The notes: a model not told the origin generated them from the sequence alone. 64,000 nt of DNA from Phocoena phocoena (GCF_963924675.1 NW_027077403.1:1-64000); one strand, 5' to 3'; positions 12,001-23,960 are shown, counted from the stretch's first letter. Program-made: numbers and translations.

Positions 12001-15000
12001 TCGTGTAAGGCTTCGGGTAAGGGTTAGGGTTAGGGTTAGGGTTAGGGTTAGGGGACGGGGACGGTTTAGGGGACAGGTTAGGGTACGATAACAGTTTAAG
12101 GTGAGCGTACGTGTTAGGGTATGGGTTAGTTTTAGTGTACTCGTTAGGATTAGTGGACGGGTTAGGGTAAGGCTTTGGGTAAGGGTTAGGTTTAGGGTTA
12201 GGGTTAGGGTTAGGGTTAGGGGATGGGGATGGTGTAGGGGACAGGTTAGTGTACGACAACGGTTTAGGGTGAGCCTACGTGTTAGGGTACGGTTTAGTGT
12301 TAGCGTACGTGTCAGTATTAGGGGATGGTTTAGGGTAAGGCTTCGGGTAAGGGTTAGGGTTAGGGTTAGGGTTAGGGTTAGGGTTAGGGGACAGGGATGG
12401 TTTAGGGAACAGGTTATGGTACGACAATGGTTTAGGGTGACCGTATGTGTTAGGGTATGGGTTAGTGTTAGCGTATGGGTTAGGATTAGGGGACGGGTTA
12501 GTGTAAGGCTTCAGGTAAGGGTTAGGGTTAGGGTTAGGGTTAGGGGAAGCGGACGGTTTAGGGGACAGGTTAGGGTACGACAATGGTTTAGGGTGAACGT
12601 ACGTGTTAGGCTACGGGTTAGTGTTAGCATACAGGTTAGGATTGGGGACGGGTTAGGGTAAGGCTTCGGGTAAGGGTTATGGTTAGGGTTAGGGTTAGGG
12701 TTAGGGTTAGGGGATGGGAACGGTTTAGGGGACAGTTTAGGTAATGACAACGGTTTAGGGTGAGCGTACATGTTAGGGTATGGGTTAGTTTTAGCGTACG
12801 TGTTAGGATTAGGGGACGGGTTAGGGTAAGGCTTCGGGTAAGGGTTAGGGTTAGGGTTAGGGTTAGGGGACGGGGACGGTTTAGGGAACAGGTTATTGTA
12901 CGACAATGGTTTAGGGTGAGCGTACGTGTTAGGGTATGGGTTAGTTTTAGCGTACGGGTTAGGATTAGGGGACGGTTTAGTGTAAGGCTTCGGGTAAGGG
13001 TTAGGGTTAGGGTTAGGGTTAGGGTTAGGGGACGGGAACGGTTTAGGGGACAGGTTAGGTTATGACAACGGTTTAGAGTGAGCATACGTGTTAGGGTACG
13101 GGTTAGTGTTAATGTACGGAGTAGGATTAGTGTTCGCGTTAGGGTAAGGCTTCGGGTAAGTGTTAGGGTTAGGGTTAGGGTTAGGGGTAGGGTTAGGGGA
13201 TGGGGACGGTTTAGGGGACAGGTTAGGGTACGATAACAGTTTAAGGTGTGCGTACGTGTTAGGGTATGGGTTAGTTTTAGCGTACGCGTTAGGAGTAGTG
13301 GACGGGTTAGGGTAAGGCTTTGGGTAAGGGTTAGGGTTAGGGTTAGGGTTAGGGTTAGGGGATGGGGATGGTTTAGGGGACAGGTTAGTGTACGACAACA
13401 GTTTAGGGTGAGCCTACGTGTTAGGGTACGGTTTAATGTTAGCGTACGAGTCAGGATTAGGGGATGGTTTAGGGTAAGGCTTCGGGTAAGGGTTAGGGTT
13501 AGGGTTAGGGTTAGGGTTAGGGTTAGGGGACAGGGACGGTTTAGAGAACAGGTTATGGTACGACAATGGTTTAGGGTGAGCGTAAGTGTTAGGGTATGTG
13601 TTAGTGTTAGCGTATGGGTTAGGATTAGGGGACGGGTTAGTGTAAGGCTTCGGGTAAGGGTTATGGTTAGTGTTAGGGTTAGGGGAAGCGGACGGTTTAG
13701 GGGACAGGTTAGGGTACGACAATGGTTTAGGGTGAGCGTACGTGTTAGGGTACAGGTTAGTGTTAGCATACAGGTTAGGATTAGGGGACGGGTTAGGGTA
13801 AGGCTTCGGGTAAGGGTTATGGTTAGGGTTAGGGTTAGGGTTAGGGTTAGGGGACGGGAACGGTTTAGGGGACAGGTTAGGTAATGACAACAGTTTAGGG
13901 TGAGCGTACGTGTTAGGGTATGGGTTACTGTTAGCGTACGGATTAGGATTAGGGGACGGGTTAGCGTAAGGCTTAGGGTAACGGCTAGGGTTAGTGTTAG
14001 GGTTAGGGTTAGCGTTAGAGGACGGGGACAGTTTAGAGGACAGGTTAGTGTACGACAAGTGTTTAGGTTAAACGTACGTGTTAGGGTACTGGTTAGTGTT
14101 ACTGTACGGTTTAGGTTTATGGCACGGGTTAGGGTAAAGCTGCGGGTTAGGGTTAGGGTTAGGTTTGGGGTTAGTGTTAGGGGACGGGGACAGTTTAGGG
14201 GACACGTTAGGTTACGACAACGGTTTAGGGTGAGCGTACGTGTTAAGGTACGGGTTAGTGTTAGCGTACGGATTAGGATTGGGGGACGGGTTAGGGTAAG
14301 GCTTTGGGTAAGGGTTAGGGGTAGCGTTAGGGTTAGGGTTAGGGGATGGGGACGGGGACAGGGACGGTTTAGGGGACAGGTTAGTTTAAGACAAAGGTTT
14401 AGGGTGAGCCTACGTGTTAGGGTACTGGTTAGTGTTAGCGTACGCCTTAGGATTATGGGACGGGTTAGGGTAAGGCTTCGGGTAAGTGTTTGGGTTAGGG
14501 TTAGTGTTAGGTTTAGGGCTAGGGTTAGGGTTATGGGACGGGGACCGTTTAGGGGACAGTTTAGGGCACGACAACGGTTTAGGGTGAGCGTACGTGTTTG
14601 AGTACGTGTTAGTGTTAGCGTACGGGTTAGTATTAGGGGACGGGTTAGTTTAAGGCTTCGGGTAAGGGTTAGGGTTAGGGTTAAGTTTAGGGTTAGGGGA
14701 CGGGACTGTTTAGGGGACAGGTTAGGGTACGACACCGGTTTAGTGTGAGCGTACATGTTAGAGTACGGGTTAGTAATAGCCTACGGGTTAGGATAAAGGG
14801 ACGTGTAAGTGTAAGGCTTCGGGTAAGGGTTAGGGTTAGGGTTAGGGGACGGGGACGGTTTAGCGGACAGTTTAGTGTAGGAGAATGGTTTAGGTTGAGC
14901 GTACGTGTTAGGGTACGGGATAGTGTTAACGTACGTGTTAGGATTGGGGATGTGTTACTGGAAGGCTTCGGGTAAGGGTTAGGTTTAGGGTTAGGTTTAG

Positions 15001-15468
15001 GGGACGGGGACGGTTTAGGATACAGATTAGGATACGACAACCGTGTAGGTTGAGCGTACGTGTTAGGGTACGGTTTAGTGTTAGCGTACGGTTTAGCATT
15101 AGGTGACGGTTTAGCATAAGACTTCGGGTAAGGGTTAGGTTTAGGGTTATGGTTATGGTTAGGGTTAGGGGACGAGGACGATTTAGGTGACAGTTTAGGG
15201 TAGAGCAACGGTTTAGGGTGAGTGTAGGTTTTAGGGTACGGGTTAGTGTTAGCGTACGGGTTAGGATTAGGTGACGGGTTAGTGTAAGGCTTCGGGTAAG
15301 GGTTAGGGTTAGGGTTAGGGTTAGGGTTAGGGGATGAGGACGATTTAGGGGACAGGTTACCGTACGACAACGGTTTAGGGTGAGCGTACGTGTTAGGGTA
15401 AGGGTTAGTGTTAGCGTATGGATTAGGATTAGGGAACGGGTTAGGTTAAGGCTTCGGGTAAAGGTTAG
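1..15468 (+). repeat. Telomere-like satellite, left block (monomer about 160-168 bp)
   Basis: Roughly 90 tandem monomers. Each runs through the same boxes: GTACGACAACGGTTTAGGGT, GAGCGTACGTGTTAGGGTAC, GGGTTAGTGTTAGCGTACGG, GTTAGGATTAGGGGACGGG, TTAGGGTAAGGCTTCGGGTA, a variable run of two to about seven TTAGGG hexamers, then GGGGACGGGGACGGTTTAGG and GGACAGGTTAGG. The GTACGAC/GTATGAC box recurs at 2, 164, 332, 494, 704 and 866, giving periods of 162, 168, 162, 210 and 162. The longer 210 bp form carries an extra GGGGACGG...GGACCGG block. The plus strand is strongly G/T rich throughout. I recall a baleen-whale terminal satellite built on telomere-like hexamers, which this resembles, but I could not verify the identity. 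No gene is supported; all long open frames follow from the hexamer period. Confidence 0.93.
7960..14060 (+). repeat. Higher-order repeat zone within the telomere-like satellite
   Basis: Monomers with private variants recur at long spacing. A monomer marked by GATAACAGTTTAAGGTGAG (or AATAACAGTTTAAGATGAG) lies at 8134, 9100, 10066, 12087 and 13232. The first three are exactly 966 bp apart, which equals six 161 bp monomers; 12087 to 13232 is 1145 bp. The 8134 and 12087 copies share GTACTCGTTAGG, and the 9100 and 13232 copies share GTACGCGTTAGGAG. The 8134/9100 pair is therefore itself duplicated about 4 kb downstream. A second marker, ACGACAAG(G/T)GTTTAGGTTAA, lies at 10406 and 14052, with a further copy upstream at 7142. 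Confidence 0.8.
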
Positions 15469-16987
15469 TGTATGTCTTTTCTATTATATATTTGGCATAT
15501 GGGCCGGAGTCTGTGCTAATTTCAATCTCTGGTTTTATGCGGCACCCTAACTCACCTTTCCCCAAAAGCAAGCGAAAGTTGTTTTTCTAAATTTGAAACC
15601 CTGTTCTCTATTGTAATTCAGTTCATTTGTAGTCAAGATTACATCTCGTGTATTAGTCATATCTTATGATGTTTCTTTTTCTCTGTGACTTATTTCACGT
15701 AGGATCACCGTACCTGAAGCCACTCAGTATGCCGCTTCAGGCCTGATGTCAGAGATTTCATTGCTGAGTGATATTCCATTGTACGTACGTACCACAACTT
15801 CTTTATCCATTTTTCGCTTTCTGGGATATTGAACTTGTACCGTAGACGAGGTTCTTGTAAACAGAGCCATCCCAAACTTTGGAGTGGCTGTGTGTTTTTG
15901 ATTTTAATTTCCCTAAGCTATAGGACCATAAGTTTAAGTGCCATAGGCTGTGTTGCTTCGTTTCGTACGTGTTTCAGGAAAGACCATACACTTCTCCAGA
16001 GTGGCTGTTGGCAATTTACATCCCGCCCATCAGCAAAACAATGCTTCCTCTTCTCCATGGCCTGTCCTGCCTCTCTAGATTTTACACTTTTTTCAGATGG
16101 CCGTTTTGACCGGGGGGTAGTGAGACTTCAATGTAATGCAGATTTCCTTTACAGGCTTGCTTGGTTGGCCAAAAAGGGCATATGCGTTTTTTCCTGAATA
16201 TATTCAGGAAAAAACGCATACGCCCTTTTGGCCAAGTGCATCATTGTCGACGTTGTGCCTCTTTTCCTATGCTTTAAGTGCAATTCCAGTCTACCCCCTG
16301 AAATCGTTTCCCTGAAATTCTGCCCCGCTTTCAAGTCCTCTTCGCAGGCTTAGTTCAATATATTTTTGGACGTTAGCTGTCACTTATAACTCTGCAGGTT
16401 TGTGAATTACAGTGCCCCTGAGCTCCTTTCTTCAACTCGCTTTCTTGTGAGCTGGGCAGCAAATCCCATTATTGCTTCAAGGCCTAATGTGTTTATGGCA
16501 GGGCATGCTGAGCCTTTGGTTAATTCCTCTTCCTGGTGGGAAATGAGCGTTACATTTACCAGTGCAGACACCTACAGCTAGTCTCTTATTGGCTCTCCCT
16601 ATTCCTCTTCATCTTGCGCAGAAATTGCAAGCTGTGCCAAACAGGATGTTAAAGGCACTGACTCTCCAAGTGGGGAGAGAGTTAGTAAAGCGTCTGGAAT
16701 GGTGAACCCGAATACCAGGGGACGAAAACTGAGATGCGTTTAGAAACGTTTCTGAATCACACGGTGGACCATGCTCTGGGTTTCCCATGCATGTTTTAGC
16801 TGAAGGAAGAATCCCTTGTACCTGGAGAGTTGGGACCCATGGAATGGGTACCATGCAGTATGACCAAAAGGTCTGCATTTGCTCACTGTACCTCATCAAT
16901 TCTATCATCCCGAAGTATCCATCTTTATGTTTCACCCAGCTCTGGGTGTAGATGTTGTAAATCCAGGTTGCATCACAAGCCCTGAGT
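15469..16987 (-). repeat. L1/MITE satellite, partial left-edge unit
   Basis: First, truncated unit of the 1.75 kb satellite. The junction with telomere-like DNA falls near 15469, inside the GTAGGTCTTGTCTATTACATA phase of the unit, which reads here as GTATGTCTTTTCTATTATAT. It carries a 71 bp imperfect palindrome at 16165-16235. Sequence is of the diverged edge type, with GAGGTTCTTGTAAACAGAG where central units have GAGCTTCTTGGGAACACAG. Strand is given for the L1-derived part. Confidence 0.88.
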
Positions 16988-18734
16988 GAATTATTTAAGA
17001 ATTGCTCTCTATTTCACTGTCATTGTCTTTTGTTTTCGAAATTTATTTTGATACTGGGATTTATCGGATTTTCACTGCTGCGTTTATCCGTCTGTACACA
17101 CATTTGATTCACTTACTGAGACATATAAATCCATGGGTTTTAAGTTTCTTCCTAGTCAGATATATTCCTAGGCGTTGAATATGTGGTGTTGAGTCCATTT
17201 CTTTAAGGAAGGGATAGGTCTTGTCTATTAGAAGTTTGGCTTATGGAATGGTATCTGTGCTAATTTAAATCCCTGGTTTCATCCGGCACCCCAACTCACT
17301 TTTCCCCATAAGCAAGCGCAAGTTGTATTTCTAAATTTGAGACCCTGTTCTCTATTGTAATTCAGTTCATGTGTAGTCAAGTTTACATCCCGTGTATTAG
17401 TCATATCTAATGATGTTTCTCTTTCTGTGTGACTTATTTCACGTAGAATCACCGTACCCGAATCCACCCACTATGCCCCTACGGGCCTGATGACATAGAT
17501 TTCATTGCTCAGTGATATTCCATTTTACGTACATACCACAACATCTTTATCCATTTTTCGCTTTCTGGGATATTTAACTTGTACCATAGACGAGGTTCTT
17601 GTAAACAGAGCTGTCCCAAACCTTGGGGTGGCTGTGTGTTTTTGATTTTAATTTCCCTAAGCTATAGGACCATAAGGGTAAGTGCCATAGGCTGTGTTAC
17701 TTTGTTTCTTACGTGTTTCAGGAAACACCATACACTTCTCCAGGCTGGCTGCTGGCAATTTACATCCTGCCAATCAGCATAACAAGGCTCCCTGTTCTCC
17801 ATATCCTGTCCTACCTTTCTGGATTTTACACTTTTTTCAGATGGCCCTTTTGCCCGGGGGGCAGTGAGACTTCATTGTAGTGCAGATTTCCTTTACAGGC
17901 TTGCTTGGTTGGCCAAAAAGGGCGTATGCGTTTTTTCCTGAATATATTCAGGAAAAAACGCATACGCCCTTTTTGGCCAAGTGCATCATTGTAGACGTTG
18001 TGCCTCTTTTCCTATGCTTTCAGGGCAATTCCAGTCTACCCCCTGCAATCGTTTTCCTGAAATTCTGCCCCGCTTTCAAGTCCCCTTCGCAGGCTTACTG
18101 CAATATATTTTTGGAGGATAGCTGTCATTTATAACTCTGCAGGTTTGTGAATTACAGTGCCCCTGAGCTCCTTTCTTCAACTCGCTTTCTTGTGAGCTGG
18201 GCACAAAACCGCAGGATTGCTTCAGGCCCTAATCTGTTTCCGGCAGGGCACGCTGAGCCTTTGGTTAATTCCTCTTCCTGGTGGGAAATGAGCGTTACAT
18301 TTGCCCGTGCAGACACCTATAGCTAGTCTCTCATTGGTTCTCCCTATTCCTGTTCATCTTGCACAGAAATTGCAAGCTGTGCCAAACAGGAGGTTAAAGG
18401 CACTGACTCTCGAAGCGGGGAGAGTGTTAGTAAAGCATCTGGAATGGTGAACCCGAGGACCAGGATACGAAAACTGAGATGCATTGTAAATCGTTTCCCA
18501 ATCACACGGTGGATGATACTCTGGGTTTCCCATGCATGTTTTAGCTGGAGGAAGAATCCCTTGAACCTGGAGAGTTGGGACACATGGAATGGGTACCATG
18601 CAGTATGACTTCAAAGGGTCTGCATTTGCTTACCAAAACTCACCAATGCTATCAGCCTGAAGTGTCCAGCCTTATGTCTCAACCAGCTCTGGGTGTAGAT
18701 GTGGTCAATCCCGGTTGCATCACATGCCCTGAGT
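16988..18734 (-). repeat. L1/MITE satellite unit (1747 bp), edge type
   Basis: Full unit, taken from GAATTATTTAAGAATTGCTC to the base before its next occurrence. L1-derived part at about 17038-17775. Perfect 72 bp palindrome at 17909-17980. Its left half keeps the edge-type GAGGTTCTTGTAAACAGAG variant shared with the other outer units. Confidence 0.9.
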
Positions 18735-20480
18735 GAATTATTTAAGAATTGCTCTCTATTTCACTGTCTTTGTGTTTTGTTTTCGAAATTTATTTTGATA
18801 ATGGGATTTATCGCATTTTCACTGCTGCGTTTATGCCGCTGTACACACGCTTGATTCTCTTATGGAGACATATAAATCCATGGGTTTTAAGATTCTTCCT
18901 AGTCAGGTAAATTCCTAGGCGTTGAATATGTGGTGTTGAGTCCATTTCGTTGAGTAAGGAGTAGGTCTTGTCTATTACATATTTGGCTCATGGAATGTTA
19001 TCTGTGCTAATTTCAGTCTCTGGTTTTATGCAGCACCCCAAGGCACCTTTCCCCATAAGCAAGCACTAGTTGGTTTTCTAAATTTGCGACCCTGTTCTGT
19101 TTTGAATTCAGTTCATGTGTAGTCAAGTTTACATTCCGTGTATTAGTGATACCTTATGATGTTTCTTTTTCTGTGTGACGTAGTTCACGTAGAATCACCG
19201 TACCTGCATCCACTCACTATGCCGCTACGGGCCTGATAACACAGATTTCATAGCTGAGTGATATTGCATTGCACGTACGTGCCACAACTTCTTTATCCAT
19301 TTTTTGCTTTCTGGGATATTTACCTGGTACTGTAGACGAGCTTCTTGGGAACACAGCCATCCCAAACTTTGGGGTGGCTCTCTGTTTATGATTTTAATTT
19401 CCCTAAGCAATAGGACCATAAGTGCAATTACCATAGGCTGTGTTGCTTTATTTCTTACGTGTTTCAGAAAACACCATACACTTCTCCAGGGTGGCTGTTC
19501 ACAATTTACATCCTGCCAATCAGCATAACAAGGCTCCCTGTTCTCCATATCCTGTCCTACCTTTCTGGATTTTACACTTTTTTCAGATGGCTCTTTTGCC
19601 CGGGGGGCAGTGAGATTTCATTGTAGTGCTGATTTCCTTTACAGGCTTGCTTGGTTGGCCAAAAAGGGCGTATGCGTTTTTTCCTGAATATATTCAGGAA
19701 AAAACGCATACGCACTGTTTTGCCAAGTGCATCATTGTCGATGTTCTGCCTCTTTTCCTATGCTTTCAGGGCAATTCCAGTCTACCCCCTGCAATCGTTT
19801 TTCTGAAATTCTGCCCCGCATTCAAGTCCCCTTCGCAGGCTTACTTCAATATACTTTTGGAAGATAGCTGTCATTTATAACTCTGCAGGTTTGTGAATTA
19901 CAGTGCCCCTGAGCTCCTTTCTTCAACTCGCTTTCTTGTGAGCTGGGCACAAAACCGCAGGATTGCTTCAGGCACTAATCTGTTTCCAGCAGGGCACGCT
20001 GAGCCTTTGTTTAATTCCTCTTCCTGGTGGGCAATGAGCGTTACATTTGCCGGTGCAGACACCTACAGCTAGTCTCTCATTGGTTCTCCCTATTCCTGTT
20101 CATCTTGCACAGAAATTGCAAGCTGTGCCAAAGAGGAGGTTAAAGGCACAGACTCTCCAAACGGGGAGAGTGTTAGTAAAGCATCTGGAATGGTGATCCC
20201 GAGGACCAGGATACGAAAACTGAGATGCATTTTAAATTGTTTCCCAATCACACGGTGGACCATACTGTGGGTTTCCCATGCATGTTTTAGCTGGAGGAAG
20301 AATCCCTTGAACCTGGAGAGTTGGGAACAATGGAATAGGTACCATGCAGTATGACTTCAAAGGGTCTGCATTTGCTCACCGAAACTCACCAATGCTATCA
20401 GCCTGAAGTGTCCAGCCTTATGTCTCAACCAGCTCTGGGTGTAGATGTGTTAAATCCCAGTTGCATCACATGCCCTGAGT
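18735..20480 (-). repeat. L1/MITE satellite unit (1746 bp), subtype A
   Basis: Subtype A is recognised by CTTGGGAACACAG, CCCTAAGCAATAGG and TGCAATTACC (ATTGCC in most A units). Palindrome at 19655-19726, with changes only in its right arm (CGCACTGTTTTGCC). Confidence 0.9.
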
Positions 20481-20530
20481 GAATTATTTAAGAATTGCTC
20501 TCTATTTCACTGTCTTTGTGTTTTGTTTTT

Positions 20531-21280
20531 GAAATTTATTTTGATAATGGGATTTATCGGATTTTCACTGCTGCATTTGGGCCGCTGTACACATGCTTGA
20601 TTCTCTTACGGAGACATATATATCCATGGGTTTTAAGATTCTTCCTAGTCAGGTATATACCTAGGCGTTGAATATGTGGTGTTGGGTCCATTTCGTTGAG
20701 CAAGGAGTAGGTCTTGTCTATTACATATTTGGCTCATGGAAAGTTATCTGTGCTAATTTCAGTCTCTGGTTTTATGCAGCACCCCAACGCACCTTTCCCC
20801 AAAAGCAAGCACTAGCTGGTTTTCTAAATTTGCGACCCTGTTCTGTTTTGTAATTCTGTTCATGTGTAATCAAGTTTACATTCCGTGTATTAGTGATATC
20901 TTATGATGTTTCTTTTTCTGTGTGACGTAGTTCACGTAGAATCACCGTACCTGCATCCACTCACTATGCCGCTATGGACCTGATGACACAGATTTCATTG
21001 CTGAGTGATATTGCATTGCACGTACGTGCCACAACATCTTTATCCATTTTTTGCTTTCTGGGATATTTACCTGGTACTGTAGACGAGCTTCTTGGGAACA
21101 CAACCGTCCCAAACTTTGGGGTGGCTCTCTGTTTTTGATTTTAATTTCCCTAAGCAATAGGACCATAAGTGCAATTGCCATAGGCTGTGTTGCTTTATTT
21201 CTTACGTGTTTCAGGAAACACCATACACTTCTGCAGGGGGGCTGCTGGCAATTTACATCCTGCCAATCAGCATAACAAGG
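20531..21280 (-). mobile_element. LINE-1 3'-end fragment embedded in the satellite unit (reference copy)
   Basis: Read on the minus strand, this segment follows the order of the 3'-terminal part of mammalian L1. It has GGATGTAAATTG, then a TGGAGAAGTGTATGG-like block, then AATGGATAAAGA near 21048, AATATCACTCAGC, a GATATCACTAATACACGGAA block, GAAATTAGCACAG, a TGTACAGC block, and ends in AATAAATTTC at about 20531. I recognise the order and spacing from the L1 3' ends of cetartiodactyls; the copy is strongly diverged. Equivalent segments occupy the same place in every unit of the array. As I recall, L1-derived cetacean satellites have been reported before. Alignment to a repeat library would settle the limits, which are approximate. 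Confidence 0.78.
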
Positions 21281-21401
21281 CTCCTTGTTGTCCATATCCT
21301 GTCCTACCTTTCTGGATTTTACACTTTTTTCAGATGGCCCTTTTGCCCGGGGGGCAGTGAGATTTCATTGTAGTGCAGATTTCCTTTACAGGCTTGCTTG
21401 G

Positions 21402-21473
21402 TTGGCCAAAAAGGGCGTATGCGTTTTTTCCTGAATATATTCAGGAAAAAACGCATACGCCCTTTTTGGCCAA
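21402..21473. mobile_element. 72 bp perfect palindrome, probable mariner-type MITE (reference copy)
   Basis: Two 36 bp arms meet at TGAATATATTCA with no mismatch and no loop. The outer end TTGGCCAAAAAG resembles the terminal inverted repeat of mariner-derived miniature elements common in cetartiodactyl genomes, and the size fits an 80 bp-class MITE such as MADE1. No TA target duplication is visible at the edges (flanks GCTTGG and GTGCATC), so the assignment is an inference. Copies lie at 16165, 17909, 19655, 21402, 23149, 33205, 34952, 36689, 38434, 40181, 41928, 43673, 45418, 47165, 48913, 50660, 52398 and 54366. Eight of the 18 are perfect. Confidence 0.7.
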
Positions 21474-23956
21474 GTGCATCATTGTCGACATTGTGCCTCT
21501 TTTCCTATGCTTTCAGGGCAATTCCAGTCTACCCCCTGCAATCGTTTTCCTGAAATTCTGCCCCGCTTTCAAGTCCCCTTCGCAGGCTTACTGCAATATA
21601 TTTTTGGAGGATAGCTGTCATTTATAACTCTGCAGGATTGTGAATTACAGTGCCCCTGAGCTCCTTTCTTCAAATCGCTTTCTTGTGAGCTGGGCACAAA
21701 ACCGCATGATTGCTTCAGGCCCTAATCTGTTTCTGGCAGGGCATGCTGAGCCTTTGTTTAATTCCTCTTCCTGGTGGGCAATGAGTGTTACATTTGCCCG
21801 TGCAGACACCTACAGCTAGTCTCTCATTGGTTCTCCCTATTCCTGTTCATCTTGCACAGAAATTGCAAGCTGTGCCAAACAGGAGGTTAAAGGCACTGAC
21901 TCTCCAAGCGGGGAGAGTGTTAGTAAAGCATCTGGAATGGTGATCCCGAGGACCAGGATACGAAAACTGAGATGCATTTTAAAATGTTTCCCAATCACAC
22001 GGTGGACCATACTCTGGTTTTCCCATGCATGTTTTAGCTGGAGGAAGAATCCCTTGAACCTGGAGAGTTGGGACCCATGGAATGGGTACCATGCAGTATG
22101 ACTTCAAAGGGTCTGCATTTGCTCAACGAAACTCACCAATGCTATCAGCCTGAAGTGTCCAGCCTTATGTCTCAACCAGCTCTGGGTGTAGATGTGGTCA
22201 ATCCCGGTTGCATCACATGCCCTGAGTGAATTATTTAAGAATTGCTCTCTATTTCACTGTCTTTGTGTTTTGTTTTTGAAATTTATTTTGATAATGGGAT
22301 TTATCGCATTTTCACTGCTGCATTTCGGCCGCTGTACACATGCTTGATTCTCTTACGGAGACATATATATCCATGGGTTTTAAGATTCTTCCTAGTCAGG
22401 TATATTCCTAGGCGTTGAATATGTGGTGTTGGGTCCATTTCGTTGAGCAAGGAGTAGGTCTTGTGTATTACATATTTGGCTTATGGAAAGTTATCTGTGC
22501 TAATTTCAGTCTCTGGTTTTATGCAGCACCCCAACGCACCTTTCCCCATAAGCAAGCACTAGTTGGTTTTCTAAATTTGCGACCCTGTTCTGTTTTGTAA
22601 TTCAGTTCATGTGTAGTCAAGTTTACATTCCGTGTATTAGTGATATCTTATGATGTTTCTTTTTCTGTGTGACGTAGTTCACGTAGAATCAGCGTACCTG
22701 CATCCACTCACTATGCCTTTACGGGCCTGATGACACAGATTTCATTGCTGAGTGATATTGCATTGCACGTACGTGCCACAACTTCTTTATTCATTTTTTG
22801 CTTTCTGGGATATTTACCTGGTACTGTAGACGAGCTTCTTGGGAACACAGCCGTCCCAAACTTTGGGGTGGCTGTCTGTTTTTGATTTTAATTTCCGTAA
22901 GCTATAGGACCATAAGTGGAAGTGCCATAGGCTGTGTTGCTTTGTTTCTTACGTGTTTCAGGAAACACCATACACTTCTCCAGGGTGGCTGCTGGCAATT
23001 TACATCCTGCCAGTCAGCATAACAAGGCTCCCTGTTCTCCATATCCTGTCCTACCTTTCTGGATTTTACACTTTTTTCAGATGGCCCTTTTGCCCGGGGG
23101 GCAGTGAGACTTCATTGTAGTGCAGATTTCATTTACAGGCTTGCTTGGTTGGCCAAAAACGGCGTATGCGTTTTTTCCTGAATATATTCAGGAAAAAACG
23201 CATACGCACTTTTTGGCCAAGTGCATCATTGTCGACGTTCTGCCTCTTTTCCTATGCTTTCAGGGCAATTCCAGTCTACCCCCTGCAATAGTTTTCCTGA
23301 AATTCTGCCCCGCTTTCAAGTCCCCTTCGCAGGCTTACTTCAATATATTTTTGGAGGATAGCTGTCATTTATAACTCTGCAGGTTTGTGAATTACAGTGC
23401 CGCTGAGCTCCTTTCTTCAACTCGCTTTCTTGTGAGCTGGGCACAAAACCGCAGGATTGCTTCAGGCACTAATCTGTTTCCGGCAGGGCACGCTGAGCCT
23501 TTGGTTAATTCCTCTTCCTGGTGGGAAATGAGCGTTACATTTGTCCGTGCAGACACCTACAGCTAGTCTCTCATTGGTTCTCCCTATTCCTGTTCATCTT
23601 GCACAGAAATTGCAAGCTGTGCCAAAGAGGAGGTTAAAGGCACTGACTCTCCAAGCGGGGAGAGTGTTAGTAAAGCATCTGGAATGGTGAACCCGAGAAC
23701 CAGGATACGAAAACTGAGATGCATTTTAAATCATTTCCCAATCACATGGTGGACCATACTGTCGGTTTCCCATGCATGTTTTAGCTGGAGGAAGAATCCC
23801 TTGATCCTGGAGAGTTGGGACCCATGGAATAGGTACCATGCAGTATGACTTCAAAGGGTCTGCATTTGCTCACCGAAACTCACCAATGCTATCAGCCTGA
23901 AGTGTCCAGCCTTATGTCTCAACCAGCTCTGGGTGTAGATGTGTAAAATCCCGGTT

Positions 23957-23960
23957 GCAT
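23957..23960. repeat. Target-site duplication, left copy (GCAT)
   Basis: GCAT immediately precedes the provirus; ACAT follows it at 32274-32277. The uninterrupted units read GGTTGCATCACATG here, so GCAT is the target and ACAT carries one later change. A 4 bp duplication fits gammaretroviral integration. Confidence 0.8.

Larger units (their letters stand above)
20481..22227 (-). repeat. L1/MITE satellite unit (1747 bp), subtype A (reference unit)
   Basis: Used here as the reference unit. L1-derived segment 20531-21280, then about 120 bp of unassigned sequence, a perfect 72 bp palindrome at 21402-21473, and about 750 bp of unassigned sequence up to the next unit. Subtype A markers are present (CAATAGG, GCAATTGCC). 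Confidence 0.92.

Noticed and set aside
1..15468. Dozens of long open frames in the telomere-like satellite (Arg/Val/Ser-rich on plus; Pro/Asn/Ser- or Leu/Thr-rich on minus, up to 1355 codons)
   Set aside because: The hexamer period keeps frames open without selection. The products are low-complexity translations of TTAGGG-like units in several overlapping frames, with no domain or plausible gene context.
1..15468. True chromosome end (telomere)
   Set aside because: Only short runs of perfect TTAGGG occur, within a complex 160-168 bp monomer, and the DNA continues on both sides of other satellite. This is interstitial or subterminal satellite.
17880..18134. 84-codon open frame repeated in most satellite units
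   Set aside because: It runs through the palindrome and into unassigned sequence, is broken in some units, and persists only because the units are near-identical copies. No known domain or start context.
18960..18990. Possible CENP-B box in the 1.75 kb unit (TTCGTTGAG... motif)
   Set aside because: The required A and CGGG positions of the box are not met.
20972..21295. 107-codon minus-strand frame seen in several units, ending in a WIKMLWHVRAMQYHS-like peptide
   Set aside because: It is a translation of L1 3'-end sequence, which is non-coding in L1; the frame is interrupted in many units.
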